59,385 nt of DNA, from positions 1 to 59,385 of IMG/VR virus record IMGVR_UViG_3300050821_023249; one strand, given 5' to 3'. Source of the stretch: a virus. Below are positions 33,813 to 41,762 of the stretch, in pieces. The notes under the pieces were generated by a model that searched no databases, was not told where the DNA came from, and worked only from the letters and a program-made list of their open reading frames with translations. Both the position numbers and the translations under genes were made by a program. Position 1 is the first letter of the stretch, and every line of letters starts with the position of its first letter.

Positions 33813-34525
33813 GCGATACAATCACTCAAAAAATTCAAGCGGATTATTCGTGGCTCACTCACCATCTTCTTTTGCTCGGGCTTACGGGTGCGCTCGTACT
33901 GGGTTCGGTTTACGGAGTCGAAGCGCTTCTAGCAAAACACGCCCACGAAGCTGCTTTGGATAAACAAGCCTTCGCTCAAACCCTGCTCCAGCAAAACCAG
34001 CAATTTCAGCAACAGACCCAGGCAACGATAAATTCCCTCGCGCAGCAAAATGCCACGCTCCAAGCCGAAGTCGGTTCGCTCGCAAATGCAATTGCCAGTC
34101 GGGACGCGCAACTCCGAACACAGCAGGCACAAGTTCCCCAACTCACACCCGATCAATTGTCCGTAGAATGGCAGAAAGATATCAAAAACGCGGGCAATAT
34201 AAAACCTTCTACGGGCGGCTATTTAGTGGACCAGCAAGCCGCGATTGCGAGCGTTCAGGCCATCGAAGCTGTTCCTGTGCTCGAACAGGATGTTTCAGAT
34301 TTGCAAAAACAAAACTCCAGCCTGCAAGTTCAGTTTGTGAACGAAGTAGCTATCTACAACGACGAGAAAAAAGCGCACGCTTCGGACAATGCGTCGAATA
34401 CCGCCACAATCTCCGCAAAAGATGCGGAGATTAAAGATATCAAAGCGCAGGCCCGCAAGAGCAAATTAAAATGGTTCGGGCTAGGATTTTTGGCGGGATT
34501 TTTCGCACGGACGGCGGGGTTGTGA
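33809..34525 (+). CDS. Membrane coiled-coil protein with two terminal hydrophobic segments
   Basis: 238 aa. A transmembrane helix at about 18-40 (HHLLLLGLTGALVLGSVYGV), a long Gln/Ala-rich coiled coil at about 45-215, and a C-terminal hydrophobic segment (GLGFLAGFFARTAG). It may span the periplasm or form a membrane-tethered rod. A near copy of the palindrome is at 34328 (one mismatch). A role in lysis or in DNA ejection is possible. Confidence 0.6.
   Translation: MSDTITQKIQADYSWLTHHLLLLGLTGALVLGSVYGVEALLAKHAHEAALDKQAFAQTLLQQNQQFQQQTQATINSLAQQNATLQAEVGSLANAIASRDAQLRTQQAQVPQLTPDQLSVEWQKDIKNAGNIKPSTGGYLVDQQAAIASVQAIEAVPVLEQDVSDLQKQNSSLQVQFVNEVAIYNDEKKAHASDNASNTATISAKDAEIKDIKAQARKSKLKWFGLGFLAGFFARTAGL
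34328..34342. promoter_or_regulatory. Near palindrome site, GTTCAGTTTGTGAAC
   Basis: One mismatch, in the two-anchor coiled-coil gene, read VQFVN. Confidence 0.45.
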
Positions 34526-34959
34526 TAGTAGACGGGAAACCACGACTTTATATTCCATGCCCGAATTGTCCAAACGGTTCGTGGCGTGGCGACCATCTCT
34601 CCATTGGTTTCAAAACCCATTGGGCCTGTGAAAGCTGCCATTGGTATTCGAATATCGAACGAATCAGCGAGGGTCAATTCAAAGTTGAAGGCCGCAGCGA
34701 AAAAGAAACACCTGTCACGGTCACTCTAAAGTCTGTCACCGAACCGCCAATCTATCTGAAATTGAACGCTTGGAAATACGCACACAGTCAGAAAGATACT
34801 CCAGAAGAGTACGCTGGGCACCAAGAATATTTTTACAACGAACACACTTGTCCGACGAACTGGACTCGCGAAATAGAGCAGATTATTTTTCAGGGCGACA
34901 CAGACCCGCACGGAGTTTTTCAGTTTGTTTCAGTCGTGGACGGACACTTAGAAACATGA
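34522..34959 (+). CDS. Zinc-binding protein of unknown function
   Basis: About 146 aa from GTG 34522, which overlaps the previous stop (GTGA); an ATG at 34471 would extend it into the upstream gene. CPNCPNGSW near residue 13 and CESCHWY near 37 form a zinc ribbon like that of primases or topoisomerases. The rest is a mixed, acidic domain. Next to several small zinc proteins. Confidence 0.6.
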   Translation: MIVDGKPRLYIPCPNCPNGSWRGDHLSIGFKTHWACESCHWYSNIERISEGQFKVEGRSEKETPVTVTLKSVTEPPIYLKLNAWKYAHSQKDTPEEYAGHQEYFYNEHTCPTNWTREIEQIIFQGDTDPHGVFQFVSVVDGHLET

Positions 34960-35090
34960 ACTTCTGCGAACTGTGCGGGTTAACCGAAGATGACGGGGCT
35001 AATCTCGACTTCTGTTCGGATTGTGAACAGACTTTTTGCTCCGGGTGCGCCGGAGCCCATGAAGAGTATTGTTTAGGTCTAGGAGAATAG
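34956..35090 (+). CDS. 44-aa cysteine-rich protein
   Basis: Eight cysteines in CELC, CSDC, CSGC spacing, a RING/B-box-like spacing, with an acidic tail. ATGA overlaps the previous stop and the next ATG follows its stop directly. A palindrome variant with two mismatches lies at 35014. Too short for a firm family call. Confidence 0.6.
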   Translation: MNFCELCGLTEDDGANLDFCSDCEQTFCSGCAGAHEEYCLGLGE

Positions 35091-36281
35091 ATGGCTGGAT
35101 ATTCTGTCAGACAGTGCCCGAACTGTAAGGAAACGAAAAAGTTCCGGAAAGACTGCCTGACCTGCGGATGTGTGAAAAACGCTTGGAAAGGACAGCCTTC
35201 TGCGGTTCCAACCATTGCGCCTCCTACGCCACAGCAACAGGTTGATATCGAACTCGAAAAACTTCGGGTCAAAAAAGAAGGCCATGGTACCACTATTTCG
35301 ATCCTCCAAGAACGGGTGCTCCAACTCGAAAAAGAGAACGAAGCCCTTCTAAAAATTTCAGCAGCTACTCCGCAAATCATTGATGTGCTGCCAAAGGCTC
35401 CAACAAACAAATCCGAATCCGCAGCGGTCCTAGTTTGGTCCGATTGGCATATCGAAGAGGAAGTTCGCGCCGAGGCGGTAGGTAATAAAAATGAGTTCAA
35501 TTTGGAAATCGCGGATCGGCGGTTTCAAAATCTTCTGCATGGTGGGCTGGCTTGGTATAAAATTGAGAGTCAAAAAACCACCATTAAAACTATCGTGATC
35601 GCTGCGCTCGGGGACTTCATTTCCGGGAGTATCCACGAAGATTTGGCGGAAAGTAACCTACTCCCACCAGTCGAGGCAATTTATAAAGCGCAAGGAATGC
35701 TTGTTAGCGGCGTGAAATTCATCCTAGACAACACGCCCGAAGACGTGGAAATTATTTTTGTCGGCCACTCCGGAAATCACGGGCGCATGACGAAAAAACA
35801 GCGGATCGCTACGGAAGCCGGGAATTCGCTCGAACTTTATATGTTCTACAGCATTCGGGATTTTTTCAAAAACGAAAAACGAGTGAAGTTTGTAATCTCG
35901 ACAGGCTACCACTCGTTCGTACGATTTTTCGAAGGTCAATACGAAGTCCGTTTTCACCACGGTCACATGGTGAACTACCAAGGGGGAGTCGGAGGCATCA
36001 CGATCCCGGTCAACAAAGCCATCGCCCAGTGGAATAAGGCACACCCAGTCAACCTCGACGTATTCGGCCACTTCCACACCCGTTTCGACGGGGGGAACTT
36101 CATTGCAAACGGGTCTCTTATCGGATACAATGCGTACGCTGTCAGCATCAAGGCAAGCTACGAAAAACCTAGCCAAACTTTCTTTCTGATTAATAAAGAG
36201 TTTGGTGAGAAAACGATGGTCGCTCCAATATTTGTCGAACATGAACTTTCCGCAGACGGGTTAAAAACTCAACCATGGTGA
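35091..36281 (+). CDS. Metallophosphoesterase with zinc ribbon and coiled coil
   Basis: 396 aa. Residues 9-27 are a zinc ribbon (CPNC ... CLTCGC); about 50-90 are a coiled coil. From residue 112 a calcineurin-type phosphoesterase follows: [14 protein letters not shown] near 166, GHSGNHGR near 225 with the NH motif, HHGH near 290 and GHFHTRF near 325. Together these bind two metals and cleave phosphodiesters, often acting as a nuclease in phage genomes. It lies directly before recA, which supports a DNA-processing role. GGAG precedes ATG by 5 nt. Confidence 0.88.
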   Translation: MAGYSVRQCPNCKETKKFRKDCLTCGCVKNAWKGQPSAVPTIAPPTPQQQVDIELEKLRVKKEGHGTTISILQERVLQLEKENEALLKISAATPQIIDVLPKAPTNKSESAAVLVWSDWHIEEEVRAEAVGNKNEFNLEIADRRFQNLLHGGLAWYKIESQKTTIKTIVIAALGDFISGSIHEDLAESNLLPPVEAIYKAQGMLVSGVKFILDNTPEDVEIIFVGHSGNHGRMTKKQRIATEAGNSLELYMFYSIRDFFKNEKRVKFVISTGYHSFVRFFEGQYEVRFHHGHMVNYQGGVGGITIPVNKAIAQWNKAHPVNLDVFGHFHTRFDGGNFIANGSLIGYNAYAVSIKASYEKPSQTFFLINKEFGEKTMVAPIFVEHELSADGLKTQPW

Positions 36282-36285
36282 GAAA

Positions 36286-37269
36286 TTGAAGAAGGAGCTA
36301 ACAGAAGCAATTGCGCTCGTCCGTAAGCAGCATGGAATCACCAGTATCATGCAACTTGGTTCGACAGACAAGCTAAAAGTAGACGTGATTCCCTCTGGCT
36401 CGCTTGCCGTGGATATCGCTCTCGGAATCGGTGGTTTCCCCCGCGGGCGTGTAGTGGAAATTTATGGCCCGGAAAGCGGTGGAAAAACCACACTCACTCT
36501 TCACCTAATTGCAGAAGCTCAAAAACTCGGCGGGGAATGTGCTTTTATCGACGCCGAACACGCCTTTGATCCTGTTTACGCCCGAAAATTGAATATCGAT
36601 ACGGACAAACTTCTTATTTCACAGCCCGACAACGGCGAACAGGCGCTCGAAATAGCGGAAACTTTAATCAAAGGCGGGATTGATGTAGTGATTATTGATT
36701 CAGTGGCCGCTCTGGTGCCTCGCGCCGAACTCGAAGGCGAAATGGGTGATCCGCAAATGGGTCTGCAAGCCCGGATGATGTCTCAGGCGCTCCGAAAACT
36801 CACGGCCATCACCGCAAAATCCAATACCTGCCTTGTTTTTATCAACCAGATTCGCGAAAAAATAGGCGTGATGTTCGGCAATCCAGAAACCACAACTGGT
36901 GGCCGGGCGCTCAAATTCTACGCAAGCATCCGCGTGGATATCCGCCGAATCGGTAAACCCTCCGAAACCGATGGAGTGAAAACCTCTAATCCCATAAAGC
37001 TGAAAATAGTGAAGAACAAATTGGCTGCGCCTTTCAAGGAAGTCGAAACCGCTATTATCTACGGCGAAGGCATTTCCAAAGAGGCCGACTTAATTACTTT
37101 CGGAGTAGAAAAAGGATTGATTGAAAAATCCGGCTCGTGGTACACTGTGAATGGCGACCGAATTGGCCAAGGCGCGGAAAACGCCCGGGTATGTTTAAAA
37201 AATAATCCTGAGTTGCGAAACCGATTGGAATCCACTTTGCGGAATTTGTATTTTCCGGAGGCGAAATGA
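36286..37269 (+). CDS. recA: RecA recombinase
   Basis: 327 aa, nearly the length of bacterial RecA and without a UvsX-type divergence. Walker [10 protein letters not shown] near residue 61, the DAEHA-DP segment, Walker [10 protein letters not shown] near 131, L1 [20 protein letters not shown] and L2 [22 protein letters not shown] are all intact. It forms filaments on ssDNA for strand exchange and could also trigger LexA-type cleavage. TTG 36286 is the only start that keeps the normal N-terminus. Its C-terminus lacks a long acidic tail. Confidence 0.95.
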   Translation: MKKELTEAIALVRKQHGITSIMQLGSTDKLKVDVIPSGSLAVDIALGIGGFPRGRVVEIYGPESGGKTTLTLHLIAEAQKLGGECAFIDAEHAFDPVYARKLNIDTDKLLISQPDNGEQALEIAETLIKGGIDVVIIDSVAALVPRAELEGEMGDPQMGLQARMMSQALRKLTAITAKSNTCLVFINQIREKIGVMFGNPETTTGGRALKFYASIRVDIRRIGKPSETDGVKTSNPIKLKIVKNKLAAPFKEVETAIIYGEGISKEADLITFGVEKGLIEKSGSWYTVNGDRIGQGAENARVCLKNNPELRNRLESTLRNLYFPEAK

Positions 37270-37433
37270 CATATTCTGAAAACCGGGCCGCACTCATCGT
37301 CAGAATAAAAGCAAATCGACAACAGTGTGAATTAGCCTTATCCCCTTTTCTCGGGATAGAAGATTTTTATATTTTCGATGATCTTCTTTCTGGTGAAAAG
37401 TTTATCATTCACAAAAAAGAAATCGATGAGTAA
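37266..37433 (+). CDS. Small hypothetical protein (55 aa)
   Basis: Starts at ATGA overlapping the recA stop and overlaps the start of the next gene by 8 nt, as expected in a tightly coupled operon. Charged and helical at the start, then a [13 protein letters not shown] segment. No family recognised. Confidence 0.55.
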   Translation: MTYSENRAALIVRIKANRQQCELALSPFLGIEDFYIFDDLLSGEKFIIHKKEIDE

Positions 37434-37821
37434 CCCCGCACCGTACAAATTTTGTGAAGCCCACATGAAACCAAGCATCGGCCCCAACCGATGCCATGAA
37501 TGTTTTGGTGCCCAACCAAACCCCACGAACGAACCTGTTCACAAAGTGAACACTACACCTCCAAGCACAAAACTCCAAGAAAACGGAAGTATTGTGCAAC
37601 AAAATGTAGTGCCCGAACCCGCCCTCACCGATCCCACCGCTCAAAAAGTAGTCGAAGCCGCCCAGAATTATGCCCGAGCAATCGAAACCGTAAAAATAAT
37701 CTCCGAACAATTAACAGAAGCCAAGGAACTCGTGGCTGCGCTCGAAAAACAACTCAAAGGAAACCAGGATTTGGCAGATGCCGCGCAAAACGAACTACGG
37801 GAAGCGACGGTGAAAAAATGA
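37426..37821 (+). CDS. Zinc-knuckle and coiled-coil protein
   Basis: 131 aa from ATG 37426. CEAH and CHECFG near residues 10-27 could bind zinc; a Pro/Asn/Thr-rich linker follows and residues about 70-128 form a coiled coil. An exact palindrome at 37537-37551 reads VHKVN. Function unknown. Confidence 0.6.
   Translation: MSNPAPYKFCEAHMKPSIGPNRCHECFGAQPNPTNEPVHKVNTTPPSTKLQENGSIVQQNVVPEPALTDPTAQKVVEAAQNYARAIETVKIISEQLTEAKELVAALEKQLKGNQDLADAAQNELREATVKK
37537..37551. promoter_or_regulatory. Palindrome site 3, GTTCACAAAGTGAAC
   Basis: Exact copy in the zinc-knuckle/coiled-coil gene after recA, read VHKVN. Confidence 0.75.
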
Positions 37822-38606
37822 GAGTTTTGGTACTCGGAGACCTAATCGTAGACAAGTACAGAATGTGTATGGCTACTCGGCTGTGTCCAGAAGGTCCTGT
37901 TCCCGTATTGGTCGAAGAAAAAAGTTTTGAGTCCCAAGGCGGGGCAGGATTGGTTGCGAACCAACTTATTGAATTGGCCGGAAAAGAGAGCGTGGTTTTC
38001 ATCCCCGGAACGATTTCAACGAAGGAGAGAGTTTTTGCAGACGACCGATTGATGCTCCGAATTGACCGTGATTCCCCCGAACCTTTAGATTCGAAATTTT
38101 ATGGCAGAAACATCGCGGCGCAATTGAAATCCCCACCCGACGCGATTATTGTTTCGGATTACGGAAAAGGTTCTTTCACTGGTGCGCTTTCCCGAGATAT
38201 TGTTCGGGCCGCAGACACTTTAAAAATTCCAGTTTTCGTGGACGCAAAAAATTCATGGGATGCCTATTGGGGTTGTTTCGCAATGTTTCCGAACAAAACG
38301 GAAACAAATTATCACAAACTATGCGGAAGCATGGCAAAACACGTCATCAATAAATTAGGCCCTGATGGGTGTTCAGTAGACGGAAATCCGATCTCAACAA
38401 AAAACCATCCAGTCCGAGACACAACCGGAGCCGGAGATTGCTTTCTCGCCGCATTCGTGTACAAGTATTTAGATACCGCTCCGCAATTTCGAACCGCACA
38501 GCATGATTTAGAAGAATGCGCCCGATTCGCTAACAAAGTTGCAGGCATCAGTGTGGAATTTGTGGGCACTCACGTAGTTACGAGAGCAGAACTTGAAAAT
38601 AATTGA
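37818..38606 (+). CDS. PfkB-family sugar kinase (HldE/RfaE kinase-like)
   Basis: 262 aa, shorter than the usual kinase of about 310. GDLIVDKY at the N-terminus, GGAGLVANQL near residue 41, VSDYGKG near 112 and DTTGAGD at 201-207 (anion hole and catalytic Asp) match heptose-7-phosphate/ribokinase-type enzymes; the VSDYGKG block is typical of HldE. It would phosphorylate a sugar or nucleoside. Part of the ATP-binding lobe appears shortened. Overlaps its neighbours by 4 and 14 nt. Confidence 0.83.
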   Translation: MRVLVLGDLIVDKYRMCMATRLCPEGPVPVLVEEKSFESQGGAGLVANQLIELAGKESVVFIPGTISTKERVFADDRLMLRIDRDSPEPLDSKFYGRNIAAQLKSPPDAIIVSDYGKGSFTGALSRDIVRAADTLKIPVFVDAKNSWDAYWGCFAMFPNKTETNYHKLCGSMAKHVINKLGPDGCSVDGNPISTKNHPVRDTTGAGDCFLAAFVYKYLDTAPQFRTAQHDLEECARFANKVAGISVEFVGTHVVTRAELENN

Positions 38607-39270
38607 GCCGTCTTTCGAAATTCTGACTCCGTGGGGTTCACTTAATGAACAGGTGGGCGTTCAACTGCTACAGTTCATAGAGCGGATGGCTCGAATTTCG
38701 CACCGTTCGGAAGACAAACAAACTCCCGATTCGTGGAAAAGATTTATACAAGCAGTTGTATTGGAACACGGGGATTGGAGCGTAGTCGAGCACGCCTCGC
38801 TCACCGTAATTTTCAGAGTTGACCGTGGAGTTACGCACGAACTCGTCCGGCACAGACTTTTTTCATTTACACAAGAGAGCACAAGGTTCGTGAATTACGG
38901 AAAATCCGAACTCGAATTCATACAACCTGCCCGAATCGAAGAAGGCGGGCATGTCTATTCCAATATTCCAACATGGGAGCGAGCCGTCGCGGTTTCCGAA
39001 CAAGCCTATCTTGAACTTCTGCGAAACGGAGTGCGCCCTCAGGAAGCCCGCTCAGTTCTACCAAATGCGCTCGCGGCTACCATATCGGTAACTGGAAATC
39101 TCAGATCATGGCGGTGGCTGCTTTTGGCTCGAACAACGAAGGAGACGCATCCAGATTTTAAAAGAGTCACAGTTCCTTTGCTCGCGGAATTTCAGAAAAA
39201 CATCCCGTTACTTTTTGACGACATAGTACCCGAACAAAAACAATCTCAGGCTTTTGCGAGGCCACATTGA
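38593..39270 (+). CDS. thyX: Flavin-dependent thymidylate synthase
   Basis: 225 aa. The ThyX signature is seen as RHRLFSFTQES-TRFVNY near residues 87-103, with LEHGDWSVVEHASLTV near 56 and LPNALAATISVTGNLRSW near 155. It makes dTMP from dUMP using FAD and methylene-tetrahydrofolate. TTG 38593 is the start that keeps the full N-terminus. Lies with other nucleotide genes. Confidence 0.95.
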   Translation: MKIIEPSFEILTPWGSLNEQVGVQLLQFIERMARISHRSEDKQTPDSWKRFIQAVVLEHGDWSVVEHASLTVIFRVDRGVTHELVRHRLFSFTQESTRFVNYGKSELEFIQPARIEEGGHVYSNIPTWERAVAVSEQAYLELLRNGVRPQEARSVLPNALAATISVTGNLRSWRWLLLARTTKETHPDFKRVTVPLLAEFQKNIPLLFDDIVPEQKQSQAFARPH

Positions 39271-39605
39271 AATCTGTCTATCTAATCGGTTCGCTCCGGA
39301 ATGAAGCCGTCCCAGAATTCGGGCAAGAATTACGAAAAATAGGATTGGACGTTTTCGATGATTGGTATGGGGCCGGAAAAATTGCGGACGATTCATGGCA
39401 GGCATACGAAAATTTACGTGGCCGGAATTTCGCGGATGCTTTGGCAGGATACGCCGCCCGGCATGTTTTCCATTTTGATAAAACTCATTTGGACCGCTGT
39501 GACGCAGCTATTCTACTCCTCCCTGCCGGAAAGAGCGGCCACCTCGAACTAGGCTATATGATTGGTTCTGGAAAACCAGGCTTTATTTGGGAATTATATA
39601 GCTAA
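39267..39605 (+). pseudogene. Nucleoside 2-deoxyribosyltransferase-like gene, 5' part, split by a transposon
   Basis: The first 107 codons are phage-derived: a VYLIGSLRN start, a DDWYGAG segment, and HLELGYMIG with the catalytic-type Glu of this family. At 39589 the transposon begins, and the last residues (WELYS) are encoded by its terminal repeat. Removing the element and one target copy restores a 144-aa frame ending in the 3' part at 41649-41761. TTG 39267 overlaps the thyX stop. The truncated protein might retain the active site but lacks the last 37 residues. Confidence 0.85.
39581..39588 (+). repeat. 8-bp target-site duplication, left copy
   Basis: CTTTATTT immediately outside the left terminal inverted repeat, identical to 41641-41648. 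Confidence 0.9.
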
Positions 39606-39610
39606 CTCCC
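39589..39610 (+). repeat. Left terminal inverted repeat
   Basis: Begins GGGAATTATATAG and ends ACTCCC; pairs with 41619-41640 with two mismatches. Confidence 0.88.
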
Positions 39611-39681
39611 GTATGAAAACAAAGGACTTATAACCCCTGTGTTTTCAGTACGTACCAGTACTAAATAGTTTGAGAAAGTAC

Positions 39682-39710
39682 TTGACTCCCTTGAGGTAGT
39701 TATGTACACT
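39682..39710 (+). promoter_or_regulatory. Promoter inside the transposon left end
   Basis: TTGACT (39682-39687), 17 nt, TACACT (39705-39710). The -35 box lies in TTGACTCCCTTGA, the 13-bp inverted match to the right end of the element, so transposase binding could affect cargo transcription. Confidence 0.72.
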
Positions 39711-39731
39711 GTATCTAGTGGAGGCAATCAC

Positions 39732-39938
39732 ATGGGACTCGGAAACAACAGAGATTACAAAACAAGAGCCGCCAGAATCACTCGCAATCTCATGGCTCAT
39801 CAGATTCTAATGGAGCGCAATATGCTGGCTGGCGAGTCGAGAGAAGAAGCATCCAAATCAGCAATGCGAGAATTGAAAGGAATGACCAAACTTCAATCCG
39901 AGCGATTGATAGAACGGCATACAGGGAGCGGACTGTGA
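39732..39938 (+). CDS. Transposon cargo protein 1
   Basis: 68 aa from ATG 39732, with GGAGG 7 nt upstream. Basic and helical (NNRDYKTRAARITRNLMAHQ), with an AMRELKGMTKLQSERLIER segment. It may bind nucleic acid; no family recognised. An upstream ATG at 39702 lies in the promoter and is not used. Confidence 0.65.
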   Translation: MGLGNNRDYKTRAARITRNLMAHQILMERNMLAGESREEASKSAMRELKGMTKLQSERLIERHTGSGL

Positions 39939-40312
39939 TTTGCAAATGTGGGCATCATCGGGCCGACCACATGGGCATGGGGCCATCTCGCGGAAAGCCG
40001 ATTATGTCCGCTTGCTGCATTTCAGAGTGCGGCTGCATTGAGTGGCGTCCAAAAAGAAACAGAGACGATGCCCACGCATTCTGCCGTGAGTTGTTAAAAC
40101 GAACCATGACAGAAGTACGCCAACACTTCACCGCCGAAGAGATAAAGGGAGCGTGGGTCTACGACGCTGGCGGAAGAAAAGAATATGAGTTTCACGGTGC
40201 GAACAAAGAATACTTTCATGGTCTGGACGCTGACTGTGCGTGGAGCGCAAAAGCAACGGGGTGGTCGAGGATGCTGCACACTAAATTAGAAGGAAGAAAG
40301 GCGGAACTATGA
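39935..40312 (+). CDS. Transposon cargo protein 2, zinc-binding N-terminus
   Basis: 125 aa. CKCGHHRADH near residue 3 and CCISECGCIEW near 27 form a metal site; the C-terminal part is helical with several His and Trp residues. GTG start overlapping the previous stop. Function unknown. Confidence 0.62.
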   Translation: MICKCGHHRADHMGMGPSRGKPIMSACCISECGCIEWRPKRNRDDAHAFCRELLKRTMTEVRQHFTAEEIKGAWVYDAGGRKEYEFHGANKEYFHGLDADCAWSAKATGWSRMLHTKLEGRKAEL

Positions 40313-40449
40313 TTCGTCGATTCATTAACTGGCTTATTGGCGAGTGCTATTGCGAACAACCTGAGCCACTACAAATCGCAGCGGAAGCGGGAATTTGCAA
40401 CCGTTGTAAGCGTCGTCTTTGGGGCGAAGATTTCAATCATTGGCTATGA
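40309..40449 (+). CDS. Transposon cargo protein 3 (46 aa)
   Basis: MIRRFINWLIG then CYC and CNRC, a small zinc-type protein with an amphipathic N-terminus. ATGA overlaps the previous stop. Confidence 0.5.
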   Translation: MIRRFINWLIGECYCEQPEPLQIAAEAGICNRCKRRLWGEDFNHWL

Positions 40450-40464
40450 GAAAGGGAGCAAACC

Positions 40465-40581
40465 ATGAACACGGAAGCAATCAGCTTGATATTAGTAATC
40501 GTAGGTTTTGTGTTCTTTCCCGCTATTTTGATGGTTTATAGTTCCTATTTAGACTTAAAAGTGATAGCAGGAAAACAATGA
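40465..40581 (+). CDS. Transposon cargo protein 4, single-pass membrane peptide (38 aa)
   Basis: Residues about 5-26 (AISLILVIVGFVFFPAILMV) form one transmembrane helix. GGGAG lies 7 nt before ATG. Its last 4 nt overlap the transposase start. Confidence 0.55.
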   Translation: MNTEAISLILVIVGFVFFPAILMVYSSYLDLKVIAGKQ

Positions 40582-41495
40582 GCCGCTCCACTATCAGCAC
40601 GTTCAAGCTATTTGAACTGTTCCCCGATGAACCTACCGCTCGCAAGTATCTGGAGGGGCGTCTGTGGCCTAACGGTGTTACCTGTCCTCAATGCAAGAGC
40701 AAAGAGCGCATCACGGTTCGCAAGGATGGCTTCTATCGTTGCAATGCTGACAAGCTGGACTTCACTGTGAGAACAGGAACTATTTTCGAGCGGTCGCACG
40801 TTCCTCTTCACAAGTGGCTGTATGCGATGTACCTGCTAGTGACCGCTCGCAAGGGAATCTCTTCCCTGCAACTCGGAAAGGAAATCGGTATCACGCAAAA
40901 GTCCGCATGGTTTGTTCTCCACAGGCTCCGAGAGGCTTGCGGCACCAAACTGGAAATGCTCAAGGGCACAGTCGAAGTGGACGAAACGTTCTTCGGGGGC
41001 GAAGAGAACAATCGCCACATGTACGACCGCATCCACAAGCCAAGAGAACGCTCGGAGAAAGTAGCCGTCATTGGCATCCGCGAACGTGGCGGAAATACTT
41101 ATGCGGCTGTGACTGACAGCATCGGTGGACTCGCCCTCCGCACCGCTGTTCAAAAGAACGTACTGCCCGGCTCCCGCGTTATCTCGGATGAGGCTCCCGG
41201 CTACAAACGTCTAGGTTCCGAAGGCTACAAACACGAAGCCGTGAAGCACGTTGCTGGTGAATACGTCCGTGGGACGGCTCACACGAACGGAATTGAGTCG
41301 GTTTGGGCTGTGATGAAACGTGGGATGCACGGCGTCTATCATCACGCCGACCGCAAGCACGTGGGACGCTACGTTAACGAGTTTACCTTTCGCCTGAATC
41401 AAGGGAACGTCAGCAGGCACACCACGGAGCGTCTGGATAGTTTTGTGGACGCCGTAGCAGGCAAGAGACTGACGTTTGAGGCTCTGACCGCATGA
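40578..41495 (+). CDS. tnp: IS1595-family transposase
   Basis: 305 aa. An N-terminal zinc ribbon (CPQC ... RCNADKLDFTVRTGTIFE) is followed by a helix-turn-helix region and the IS1595-type catalytic domain: VDETFFGG near residue 135, ISDEAPGY near 202 and the HTNGIESVWAVMKRGMHGVYH block near 235. All catalytic residues are present, so the enzyme looks functional. It would cut and join DNA at the element ends. Confidence 0.93.
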   Translation: MSRSTISTFKLFELFPDEPTARKYLEGRLWPNGVTCPQCKSKERITVRKDGFYRCNADKLDFTVRTGTIFERSHVPLHKWLYAMYLLVTARKGISSLQLGKEIGITQKSAWFVLHRLREACGTKLEMLKGTVEVDETFFGGEENNRHMYDRIHKPRERSEKVAVIGIRERGGNTYAAVTDSIGGLALRTAVQKNVLPGSRVISDEAPGYKRLGSEGYKHEAVKHVAGEYVRGTAHTNGIESVWAVMKRGMHGVYHHADRKHVGRYVNEFTFRLNQGNVSRHTTERLDSFVDAVAGKRLTFEALTA

Positions 41496-41635
41496 AAATC
41501 CTAGATGCCGTCACGGACGTTGTGCTCGCTTACAAGCCCAAACCAAAGACTAAAGCCGCAAAGCGTAGAGCACGAAGGAATAAGCGTGCGGAGAAAACTA
41601 AGGCCAAGTCAAAATCAAGGGAGTCAACTATATAA
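41492..41635 (+). CDS. Short Lys/Arg-rich protein at the transposon end (47 aa)
   Basis: From residue 14 on it is almost entirely Lys, Arg, Ala and Thr (KAAKRRARRNKRAEKTKAK), and the last codons are in the right inverted repeat. ATGA overlaps the transposase stop. It may be a DNA-binding peptide or simply a coding frame left by the element end. Confidence 0.45.
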   Translation: MKILDAVTDVVLAYKPKPKTKAAKRRARRNKRAEKTKAKSKSRESTI

Positions 41636-41640
41636 TTCCC
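41619..41640 (-). repeat. Right terminal inverted repeat
   Basis: GGGAGTCAACTATATAATTC and CC; inverted match to 39589-39610 with 20 of 22 bases identical. Confidence 0.88.
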
Positions 41641-41648
41641 CTTTATTT
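41641..41648 (+). repeat. 8-bp target-site duplication, right copy
   Basis: CTTTATTT directly after the right inverted repeat, identical to 39581-39588. Confidence 0.9.
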
Positions 41649-41761
41649 TGATGGACAAAGAACCGGAACGCTACGACGTGATGTACAATTTCGCGACCGG
41701 GGTATATTTTTCTCGAAAAGAACTACTTGACGAATTAGCCCTAGATGTGGTACCATTCTGA
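41649..41761 (+). pseudogene. 3' part of the split deoxyribosyltransferase-like gene
   Basis: Reads in frame with the 5' part once the transposon is removed: GKPGFI joins LMDKEPERYDVMYNFATGVY. This is the usual end of the family. An ATG at 41651 could start a 36-aa remnant, but no SD is present. The promoter of the Nudix gene overlaps its end. Confidence 0.85.
41727..41756 (+). promoter_or_regulatory. Sigma70-type promoter with near-leaderless output
   Basis: TTGACG (41727-41732), 18 nt, TACCAT (41751-41756). ATG 41763 follows after 6 nt. Confidence 0.6.
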
Positions 41762-41762
41762 T

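Larger units (their letters stand above)
39589..41640 (+). mobile_element. IS1595-family transposon with cargo genes (2,052 bp)
   Basis: Bounded by 22-bp terminal inverted repeats (20 of 22 identical) and an 8-bp direct duplication, CTTTATTT, as known for IS1595-family elements. It carries an internal sigma70 promoter, four small genes of unknown function, the transposase and a short basic protein, all on the plus strand and overlapping. The left end (39606-39731) is non-coding and holds the promoter plus a 13-bp inverted copy (39682-39694) of the inner part of the right end. It splits a deoxyribosyltransferase-like gene; the perfect duplication implies a recent insertion. Confidence 0.9.
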
